Below are positions 57,354 to 64,000 of a stretch of 64,000 nucleotides of DNA, one piece after another (position 1 is the stretch's first letter; the number at the start of each line of letters is the position of its first letter). Below the pieces are notes generated by a model. That model had not been told where the DNA came from. It worked only from the letters and a program-made list of their open reading frames with translations, and searched no databases. The translations under genes were made by a program, and so were the position numbers. The DNA comes from REEB95 sp963762425 (GTDB taxonomy: Bacteria > Pseudomonadota > Alphaproteobacteria > ATCC43930 > CGMCC-115725), in assembly GCA_963762425.1 (NCBI GenBank), contig CAVXKY010000004.1, positions 310,001-374,000 on the forward strand, read 5' to 3'.

Positions 57354-58376
57354 ATGCGGATCGATGCCTACACGCACTTTTTCCCGAAGAAGTTCTTCGA
57401 CAAGATGATCGAGGTCGCGGGCGAATACAAAGACATGGGCAAACGCGTGCGCGCGATCCCGGCGCTCTACGACATCGACGTCCGCAAGAGGATCGTCGAC
57501 GGCCACAAGGACTATGCGCAGATCCTGTCCTACCCGCAGCCGCCGATCGAAACCTTCGCCAAGAGCCCGGCGCAGATCGACGAATTCATCCGCATCATCA
57601 ACGACGGTTTCGCCGAATTATGCGCGAAGGAGCGCGATCATTTCCCGGGTTGGGTGGCGCAGGTGTCGCTCGATTCGCCCGACGCCGGCGTGGCCGAAGC
57701 CGAGCGCGCGTTGAACCAGCTCGGCGCGCTGGGCGTGCAGGTCTACACCAACGTCGCCGGCAAGCCGCTCGACCAGCCGCAATACCTGCCGTTCTGGAAG
57801 AAGATGAACGAACTCGGCAAGCCGGTCTGGCTGCATCCCGCGCGCGGCGCCAACATGCCGGACTACCTCGCCGAAAAGAAGTCGTTGTACGAGATCTGGT
57901 GGACGTTCGGCTGGTCGTACGAGACCGCGACCGCGATGGCGCGGCTGGTGTTCTCCAAGATCATGGACAACCATCCCAATCTGAAGATCATCACGCACCA
58001 TTTCGGCGGCATCGTGCCGATGCTCGAAGGCCGCATCGGGCCGGGCTGGGACGTGCTCGGCGCGCGCACGACCGACGAGGACTACGTCTCGCTGCGCAAG
58101 AGCCTGAAGAAGCGCCCGCTCGACTATTTCAAGCAGGACTTCTACGCCGATACCGCGGTCTTCGGCGGCGTGCCGGCGACCAAGTGCGGCCTGGAATTCT
58201 ACGCCACCGACAAGATCGTGTTCGCTTCCGACTGCCCGTTCGATCCCGAGAAGGGGACGATGTATCCGCGCGAGACATTGCACGTGCTCGAGGGGCTCAA
58301 CCTCGACAAGGAAACCAGCGACAAAATATTCTACAAGAATCTCGAGCGCATCACCGGCCGCAAGCTGGCGGCGTGA
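57354..58376 (+). CDS. Amidohydrolase-family (ACMSD-like) decarboxylase
   Basis: A 340-residue TIM-barrel amidohydrolase_2 protein. Metal-site and active-site blocks are DAYTHFFP (His8), VWLHPARG, IITHHFGG and VFASDCPFD. The first HxH is reduced to YTH, as in several non-hydrolytic decarboxylases of this family (gamma-resorcylate and 5-carboxyvanillate type). It probably removes CO2 from an aromatic or ring-derived acid, or acts on a ring-fission product. ATG 57354 follows CCGGAGGATCGC. It is encoded between the MFS gene and UbiD 4 on the same strand. Frame intact. Confidence 0.8.
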   Translation: MRIDAYTHFFPKKFFDKMIEVAGEYKDMGKRVRAIPALYDIDVRKRIVDGHKDYAQILSYPQPPIETFAKSPAQIDEFIRIINDGFAELCAKERDHFPGWVAQVSLDSPDAGVAEAERALNQLGALGVQVYTNVAGKPLDQPQYLPFWKKMNELGKPVWLHPARGANMPDYLAEKKSLYEIWWTFGWSYETATAMARLVFSKIMDNHPNLKIITHHFGGIVPMLEGRIGPGWDVLGARTTDEDYVSLRKSLKKRPLDYFKQDFYADTAVFGGVPATKCGLEFYATDKIVFASDCPFDPEKGTMYPRETLHVLEGLNLDKETSDKIFYKNLERITGRKLAA

Positions 58377-58522
58377 CCCTCCTGTCGTCCCGCTGTTTCC
58401 CCGGATGGCGGGCATTGTAGTATCGGCGAATGCCGCGGAAAGCGGGCGCCCGGCTGCGGATTTTCCGGCGCCGGCGAAGCGCGGGCTGATATAGTCGTCG
58501 TTCGAGATCGGGGAGCGGGCAA

Positions 58523-60016
58523 TTGATCGAGACCGGCAAGAAGCAAAGCTTCAACGCCTACAACCGCCCTCACGCGGATTTGCGCGAATTCATCGAACGA
58601 GCCGAAACCGCCGGCGAATTGCTGCGGATCAAGGGCGCCCATTGGGATCTCGAAATGGGGGCGCTCGCCGAAATCGTCTACCACGCCAAATCCGAGCCGC
58701 CGGCGATCCTGTTCGAGGACGTGCCCGGCTATCCGAAGGGAATGCGGCTGCTCTCGGGCGCCACCAACTCGTCCAAGCGCCTGGCGATCGCCCTGGGATT
58801 CCCGGTGCCGCGCAATCCGCTCGACGTCGTCCTCGCCTATCGCGACCGCATGAAGACGCACCGGCCGATTCCGCCGAAAACCGTGACGAACGGACCGGTG
58901 TTGCAGAACGTCGATCGCGACGAGCAGGTCGATCTGATGAAATTTCCGGTGCCGCGCCTGCACGAGCTCGACGGCGGCCGCTATATCGGCACCGACGATC
59001 TCGTGATCATGCGCGATCCCGAGGAGAACTGGATCAACGCGGCCACATACCGCTCGATGATGCAGGACCGCAACCACGTCAATGTCTGGATGTCGCCGGG
59101 CAAGCACGGCCGCCAGATCCGCGAAAAATATTTCCGCGCCGGCAAGCCCTGCCCGGTTCTGATCAGCTGCGGCCACGACCCGCTGCTGTTCCTGGCCGGC
59201 GGCAACGAGATCAAGTTCGGTTTGTCGGAATTCGATTACGCCGCCGGCCATCGCGGCCTGCCCTACGACGTCGTGCTGAGCGAGCTGCATGGCCTGCCGA
59301 TGCCGGCCCATGCCGAGATCGTCCTCGAAGGCGAAATGGCCGCCGGCGAAGTGGCGAAGGAAGGCCCGTTCGGCGAATTCACCGGCTATTACGCGAGTTC
59401 GCCCAGCGAGCAGCCGGTGGTGCACGTGAAGCGCGTCTATTACCGCAACGATCCGATCCTGTCGATCGCCTCGCCGATGCGGCCGCCCTCCGACTTCTCG
59501 TTCAGCAAATGCGTGATGAAGGCCGGCATGATCTGGGACGAGGTCGAGCGCGCCGGCCTTTCGGGCGTCAAGGGCGTGTGGTGCCACGAGGCGGGCGGCG
59601 CGCGCATGTTCAACGTGATCGCCATCAAGCAGGCCTATCCCGGCCATGCGCGCCAGGCCGGGCTGCTGGCCGCGGGCTGCCAGTCGGGTTCCTATCTCGG
59701 CCGGTTCGTCGTGGTGGTGGACGAGGACGTCGATCCGACCGACATGTTCGACGTTCTCTGGGCCATGTGCACGCGCTGCGACCCGGCGCAGGACATCGAA
59801 TTCATCCGCCGCGCCTGGAGCGGCCCGCTCGACCCCATTCTCGACCAGGCCAGTTCCACCAATTCGCGCGCGATCATCGACGCCTGCCGGCCGTTCGAAC
59901 GGCTGAAGGATTTCCCGACGGTCGCCCGCGCCAGCCCGGAGCTGCGGGCGCGCGTGAAAGCCAAGTTTGCCGACGTGCTGGCGAAGTTCGGCGGCGGAAA
60001 GAACGGCGGCGTATAA
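58523..60016 (+). CDS. UbiD-family decarboxylase 4
   Basis: A 497-residue UbiD protein with NAATYRSMMQD (catalytic Arg), SPGKHGRQI, LEGEMAAGE, EGPFGEFTGYYAS (both Glu) and HEAGGARMFNVIAIKQAYPGHARQ. The TTG start at 58523 is chosen because GGGGAG lies eight bases before it and the conserved N-terminus (NAYNRPHADLREFIERAE) begins there. Its closest relative in this window seems to be UbiD 2. It requires prenyl-FMN, presumably from the UbiX at 41091-41693. It is convergent with the SDR gene, six bases apart. Confidence 0.9.
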   Translation: MIETGKKQSFNAYNRPHADLREFIERAETAGELLRIKGAHWDLEMGALAEIVYHAKSEPPAILFEDVPGYPKGMRLLSGATNSSKRLAIALGFPVPRNPLDVVLAYRDRMKTHRPIPPKTVTNGPVLQNVDRDEQVDLMKFPVPRLHELDGGRYIGTDDLVIMRDPEENWINAATYRSMMQDRNHVNVWMSPGKHGRQIREKYFRAGKPCPVLISCGHDPLLFLAGGNEIKFGLSEFDYAAGHRGLPYDVVLSELHGLPMPAHAEIVLEGEMAAGEVAKEGPFGEFTGYYASSPSEQPVVHVKRVYYRNDPILSIASPMRPPSDFSFSKCVMKAGMIWDEVERAGLSGVKGVWCHEAGGARMFNVIAIKQAYPGHARQAGLLAAGCQSGSYLGRFVVVVDEDVDPTDMFDVLWAMCTRCDPAQDIEFIRRAWSGPLDPILDQASSTNSRAIIDACRPFERLKDFPTVARASPELRARVKAKFADVLAKFGGGKNGGV

Positions 60017-60022
60017 ACCGCG

Positions 60023-60787
60023 TCAGGCCGGTCCCACCCCGTGCCCGCCATCCACCGGAATGACCGCGCCGGTGATATAGGCCCCGGCGGCCGAGGCGAG
60101 CAGCAGCAACGCGCCGTCGAGTTCCGGTAGATTGCCGGTGCGGCCCATGGGAATGCGCGACGCCATCGCCTTGCCCGCCGCGCTGTTGAGAAAATCGCGA
60201 TTGAGATCGGTCTCGAAATAGCCGGGGGCGATGGCGTTGACCGTGATCCCGAAACGCGCGAATTCCACCGCCAGGATATGGGTGAGATGAATGAGCCCGG
60301 CCTTGGCCACGGCGTAACCCGGCACGTTGCGCGCGGTGCGATATCCCACCAGCGAGGCGATGTTGACGATGCGGCCGCCGCTCTTGCGCGCGATCATGCG
60401 GCTCGCCGCCTCGCGCGTCATCAACCACGCCCCCTTGAGATCGGTGTCGAGCACGCGGTCCCAATCCTCCTCGCTGTGCTCGAGGACGGGCTTGGAGACG
60501 GCGATGCCGGCGTTGTTGACGAGAATATCAATGCCGCCCAAGGCCTTCTCGGCGGCCTCGAAGGCCTGGCGCACACTCTCGCCCTTGGTCACGTCGACGG
60601 TCACGGCCGCCGCGCGCCGCCCGGTCTTGACTATCTCGGAAACAGCCTTGTCCAACGCCGCCCGGTCGCGCGCCACCAGCGCCACGTCGGCGCCCGCCTC
60701 GGCCAGCACTTGCGCGAAATGCCGCCCGAGGCCGCGCGACGCGCCGGTAACGAGCGCCTTTTTCCCGGCAAGCGAGAAATCCGCCAT
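60023..60787 (-). CDS. Short-chain dehydrogenase/reductase
   Basis: A 254-residue classical SDR: TGASRGLGRHFAQ (cofactor loop), NNAG, Ser in NIASLVGY, YAVAK (catalytic Tyr/Lys) and GAYITGAVIPVDGGHG. Similar proteins reduce 3-oxoacyl or hydroxyacyl intermediates or oxidise cyclic alcohols. In this cluster it may handle a CoA-bound ring-fission or side-chain intermediate, but the sequence does not define the substrate. Frame intact. Confidence 0.88.
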   Translation of the reverse strand: MADFSLAGKKALVTGASRGLGRHFAQVLAEAGADVALVARDRAALDKAVSEIVKTGRRAAAVTVDVTKGESVRQAFEAAEKALGGIDILVNNAGIAVSKPVLEHSEEDWDRVLDTDLKGAWLMTREAASRMIARKSGGRIVNIASLVGYRTARNVPGYAVAKAGLIHLTHILAVEFARFGITVNAIAPGYFETDLNRDFLNSAAGKAMASRIPMGRTGNLPELDGALLLLASAAGAYITGAVIPVDGGHGVGPA

Positions 60788-60888
60788 GGCTAGGCCTTCA
60801 ATCCAACATGTCCATGAAAACTCCGCTTCCGGGCGTCAGAGTAGCCATTTGGCTTCCCGATGGCAATTTGGGCGGGCCGGTGGGCCGG

Positions 60889-62483
60889 TCAGGAGGCCCT
60901 CTCGTTGTTCGCGGACGGATCGTTGGCGAGTTCGCGCAGACGGAAGCGCTGGATCTTGCCGGTCGCGGTCCGCGGGATCGCGGTGATGAAACGGATGCTG
61001 CGCGGGCATTTGTAGATCGACAGCTGCGACTTGATGCGATCCTGGATCTTGCTGGCCAGTTCCTTGCCGTCGGCGTTGGCGGCGGGCACCACGAACATCG
61101 ACAACCGCACCAACCCGTCGCTGTTGGGGACGCCGATGACGGCCACGTCGGCGACGTCCGGGGTGGAAAGGGCGCAGTCCTCGATCTCCGTGGGCGAGAC
61201 CCATTGACCCGAGATCTTCAGCAAATCGTCGCCGCGGCCCTGGTGATACCACCAGCCGTCGCTGTCGAAGCAGAAGATGTCGCCGGTGCGATACCAGCCC
61301 TTGTCGAAGCTCGCCGCGGTCTTGTCGGGCTGGCGCCAATAGCCGTTGCACAGCGACGGCATCTTTATCCACACGATGCCGAATTGCCCCGGCTCGGTGA
61401 CGGTGCGGCCGTTATCGTCAAGCAGCCGCACCTCGGTTCCCGGCTGCGGCCGCCCGGTGGCTCCCGCGTGATAGGCCTTGGGCGTGTTGGCGATGAACAG
61501 GAACAGCGTCTCGGTCGCGCCGATGCCGTCGAGGATCGGCTTGCCCGTCGCGTGCTGCCAGCGTTCGAACAGGCCGGCCGGAAGCCTCTCGCCGGCGGAG
61601 ACGTAGCAGCGCACCGCGCGGAAGGCTTCGGTTTCGGCGTGCCCGTCGCGCAGCAGGTTGCGGTAGATCGTCGGCACGCAGAACATGACATCCGGACGGT
61701 AATGCGCGACGGTTTCGGCGACGGCGTTGCTGTCGGGCCAGCGGTCGTCGAGGATCAGCGTCGCGCCGACGCGCAGCCCGCCGAGCAGGCAATGGGTGAG
61801 GGCGAAGGAGAAGAACAGCTTCGAGGACGAGAACAGCTTGTCTCCCGGCTCCGACGCCCAGGACCTCGCCCAGATAAAGATCGCCGGGCAGCACGTCGCG
61901 GTGACAATGCACCGCCGCCTTGGGCGTCCCGGTCGTGCCGGAAGTGTAGAGCCAGAACGCCATGTCATCGGGCGACATCGGCGCGCTGTCGAGCCGGTCC
62001 GGCTGATTGCGCAGGAAAGCCTCGAGGCCGATGGCGGGCGCAGACGGGCTCGCCGGGCGCCGCAGACCACCAGCACGGGCGGCCGGGAAGCGCCTTCGGC
62101 CACCGCGCGCGTCGAGCGTTTCGACGAAGTCGCGGTCGATGAGCATCGCCCGGCATTCGCTGTCGCCGATGATGTAGCGGACATCCTTCGCCGCGCTGCG
62201 GCTGTTCACGGTGACGGCGACGCCGCCCACCTTGATCGCCGCGAGAAAGCCGGCGACGAATTCGGGCGAATCCTTGAGCATCAGCAGCACGCGGTCGCCC
62301 CGGCCGACGCCGCTCAAGCCGCAGCGCATTGCCGAAACGGTTCACCAGCTTCTCGAGCTCGGCGTAGGTGATGGCGGTGTCGTGAAAGATCAACGCCGGG
62401 GTCTGTCCGCGGCCGCCGGCGAGCGTGGGGCCGAGGAGCGCGTCGCAGGCATTCATGCTCGCCGTTGCCGGGGGCACGGTCAT
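60889..62483 (-). CDS. Aryl-CoA ligase (benzoate-CoA-ligase-like), two or more frameshifts
   Basis: The joined product is ~530 residues. It starts MTVPPATASMNACDALLGP, continues SGVGRGDRVLLMLKDSPEFVAGFLAAIKVGGVAV and FWLYTSGTTGTPKAAVHCHRDV (AMP-binding P-loop), then LDDNGRTVTEPGQFGIVW, KGWYRTGDIF and IPRTATGKIQRFRLREL with the catalytic Lys. The HRDVLPGDLYLGEVLGV block resembles benzoate- and hydroxybenzoate-CoA ligases. Indels lie near 62310 and 61860, with a possible local pair near 62090. It would activate an aromatic acid to the CoA thioester for BoxB or the UbiD/CoA steps. Confidence 0.85.
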
Positions 62484-62637
62484 CGCCTCTCGCCCGGTCC
62501 GGCGAATCGCCGTCCGGCCGGCCGCCGGTCGTTCCCATCCTCGAGGAGGAGCCTCATGCCATCGCCCGCCTGGCCTTATTGCCGTCCGGTTCCGGGATTG
62601 CATTGACAAGGACCGGGTACGGCGATAGTGAATAGGT

Positions 62638-62667
62638 ATTCAGTTAACTGAATGATCATTCAGTTAA
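62638..62667. promoter_or_regulatory. TetR operator cluster, left
   Basis: Two overlapping perfect palindromes: ATTCAGTTAACTGAAT (62638-62653) and a 24-bp one made of TTAACTGAATGA and its exact complement (62644-62667). They lie between the divergent CoA-ligase and tetR genes. Confidence 0.8.
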
Positions 62668-62741
62668 TGGTGGGTGTCAACTTGTTTATGGTCGCGGTCG
62701 GGCCGCGCGTCGGCACGGCCAAGCGAGGAAAGGCGCGCAGC

Positions 62742-63464
62742 ATGACGACGAAGCTGGAAGCCAAGATCAAGAGCCAAGTCGCCGATGTGGATCTGATTCA
62801 ACGCCGCCGCGGCCAGATCGTGACGGCGGCGGTCGAATTGTTCTCGCAGCAGGGCTTCTACCTCACCACCATGCAGGATGTGGCGCGCAAGGCCGGGGTG
62901 AGCATCGGGCTCATCTATCAGTACGTCCACGACAAGGACGACGTGTTGCTGCTGGCGCTGCTCAGCGTCCTCGAGTCCTACAAGCGCGAGATTCCCGCGG
63001 CGCTGGCGGGGGTGACCGATCCGCTGGCCCGCTGCTGGATCGCGGTCGACGCCTATTGCCGCGTCGTCGATGCGCGGCGCGACGCGACCGTTCTGGCCTA
63101 CCGCTCGACCAAGTCGCTGCCCAAGCCGCGCCGCGAGATCATCCAGAACGCCGAAATCGAGACCAACGAATTCATCGCCGCCTGCCTGCGGGAATGCGTC
63201 CGGCAGGGGCTGTTCCGCGACGTCGACATCGACCTCGCGACCTACCATTTCGTCACCTTCGCCCATAGCTGGGCGCTGAAGTACTGGCGCATGCGCGAGC
63301 TCTGCACGCTCGACCGCTATATCGAGCAGGGCTTGGACCTGCTGCTGACCGCCTTGCTGACGCCCAAGGGCCGCCGCCATTACCAGAAGATGCTGGCGGA
63401 CCGCAAAAACGGCGTGGCGCCTTGGCCGGCGCCGGCCTCCCGCCGGGAGCCAAAATCCGCTTGA
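62742..63464 (+). CDS. TetR/AcrR-family regulator
   Basis: A 240-residue TetR with an N-terminal HTH (RRGQIVTAAVELFSQQGFYLTTMQDVARKAGVSIGLIYQYVHDKDDVLLLAL). The C-terminal domain resembles FadR/KstR-type acyl-CoA-sensing TetRs. ATG 62742 is preferred because GAGGAAAGG precedes it and because earlier starts would overlap the operator. It is flanked on both sides by palindromes sharing TTCAGTTAACTGAA, so it very likely represses itself, the divergent CoA ligase and the downstream enoyl-CoA hydratase until an acyl-CoA ligand binds. Confidence 0.92.
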   Translation: MTTKLEAKIKSQVADVDLIQRRRGQIVTAAVELFSQQGFYLTTMQDVARKAGVSIGLIYQYVHDKDDVLLLALLSVLESYKREIPAALAGVTDPLARCWIAVDAYCRVVDARRDATVLAYRSTKSLPKPRREIIQNAEIETNEFIAACLRECVRQGLFRDVDIDLATYHFVTFAHSWALKYWRMRELCTLDRYIEQGLDLLLTALLTPKGRRHYQKMLADRKNGVAPWPAPASRREPKSA

Positions 63465-63481
63465 CTCTACCTGCCAAAGTG

Positions 63482-63519
63482 AATGACCATTCAGTTAACT
63501 GAACGGTCGTTCAGTTCAC
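63482..63519. promoter_or_regulatory. TetR operator cluster, right
   Basis: TTCAGTTAACTGAA (63490-63503) is identical to the left-hand core. It overlaps a second imperfect palindrome AACTGAACG-GT-CGTTCAGTT (63497-63516). The site lies directly upstream of the enoyl-CoA hydratase start at 63570. Confidence 0.78.
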
Positions 63520-63569
63520 TGCCCGGCGCGGCGGGCCTTTAAGACGCATCAGACGGGGCGACGATTCCC

Positions 63570-64000
63570 ATGATTACCAGCCATCAGGTCGGACGCGCGC
63601 TCGTCGTCACCCTGTCGCGCCCGCCGGTCAATGCGATCAACGGCGCGTGGATCGACCGCTTCAACGCCATCCTCGACGGTCTCGAGCCGCGCGGCGACAT
63701 CGCGGTTCTGCACATCCGCAGCGATCAGAAGGTGTTCTCGGCCGGCGCCGACCTCGCGGTCATCCGCGACTGCTTCGCCAGCGCGGGCGGGCCGGACGCC
63801 ATGGTCGCCACCGTCCGCAGGCTGCAGGCGCTTTACGACCGAATCGAGCGGCTGCGCCAGGTGACGGTGGCCGAGATCGGCGGCACCGCCTTGGGCGGCG
63901 GCTTCGAACTGGCCTTGAGCTGCGACCTCCGGGTCGCCTCGACCGACGCCCAGCTCGGCCTGCCCGAAGTGCGGCTCGGCCTTTTGCCCGGCGCCGGCGG
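63570..64000 (+). CDS. Enoyl-CoA hydratase/isomerase (crotonase), cut by the window end
   Basis: The first 143 residues are in the window: MITSHQVGRALVVTLSRPP, then VFSAGADLAVIRD (oxyanion hole part 1) and GTALGGGFELALSCDLRVAS (part 2), QLGLPEVRLGLLPGAGG. This is a typical crotonase N-terminus. The length beyond this is unknown; it might be a stand-alone hydratase or the N-terminal half of a FadB-like fusion. It lies behind the right TetR operator and would take part in beta-oxidation of ring-opened CoA intermediates. Confidence 0.9.
   Translation, partial: MITSHQVGRALVVTLSRPPVNAINGAWIDRFNAILDGLEPRGDIAVLHIRSDQKVFSAGADLAVIRDCFASAGGPDAMVATVRRLQALYDRIERLRQVTVAEIGGTALGGGFELALSCDLRVASTDAQLGLPEVRLGLLPGAG

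Overview
The window is about 64 kb of GC-rich proteobacterial chromosome, most likely from an alphaproteobacterium judging by the housekeeping genes (mnmA, argG, folD with yggT and a DUF167 gene) and the style of the catabolic genes; I cannot place it more finely. Reading frames are broken by single-base indels in many genes, even in mnmA, an expected core gene, and often at homopolymers. Part of the apparent gene decay may therefore be sequence error. A 28-base G run at 16363-16390 joins two truncated genes and looks like an assembly join.

Layout. 1-7264 holds housekeeping and small envelope genes: mnmA (partial), a decayed bacteriohemerythrin copy, a DUF2784 gene, an outer-membrane transporter-like protein, argG, a glycine-zipper lipoprotein, folD, DUF167 and yggT. 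7307-23004 is a 15.6 kb genomic island inserted in tRNA-Ala(CGC), bounded by perfect 48 bp direct repeats. It carries a tyrosine recombinase with an excisionase-like partner, a ClpP-like protein, a ~1,790-codon gene for a nuclease-STAND-type ATPase (a candidate defence protein, now in about ten frame segments), a broken ferrous-iron uptake (ftr) locus, a broken catalase and a TetR regulator.

23068-64000 is a large aromatic-compound catabolic region. It has an intact bacteriohemerythrin behind two FNR-like boxes; an acetylene-hydratase-like molybdoenzyme; two complete branched-chain-type ABC transporters; two class III CoA-transferases; four UbiD-family decarboxylases and one UbiX flavin prenyltransferase; a transhydroxylase-like molybdoenzyme pair whose large subunit carries an SCP2-like N-terminal extension; the box pathway enzymes BoxB and BoxC with the regulator BoxR; a flavodoxin and an NAD(P)H:FAD reductase; a DUF4863 protein; an aromatic-acid MFS transporter; an amidohydrolase-type decarboxylase; an SDR; an aryl-CoA ligase; and a TetR regulator with palindromic operators on both sides, followed by an enoyl-CoA hydratase cut by the window end.

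Working hypothesis (inference): aromatic acids enter through the ABC/MFS systems and are activated by CoA-transfer or CoA-ligation. They are decarboxylated by UbiD enzymes that use prenyl-FMN from the single UbiX, and feed into benzoyl-CoA oxidation through BoxB/BoxC. The FNR-like boxes at both molybdoenzyme loci suggest control by oxygen. A phthalate-type route (CoA-transferase, UbiD decarboxylase, benzoyl-CoA, box) is the most specific reading, but it is unproven.
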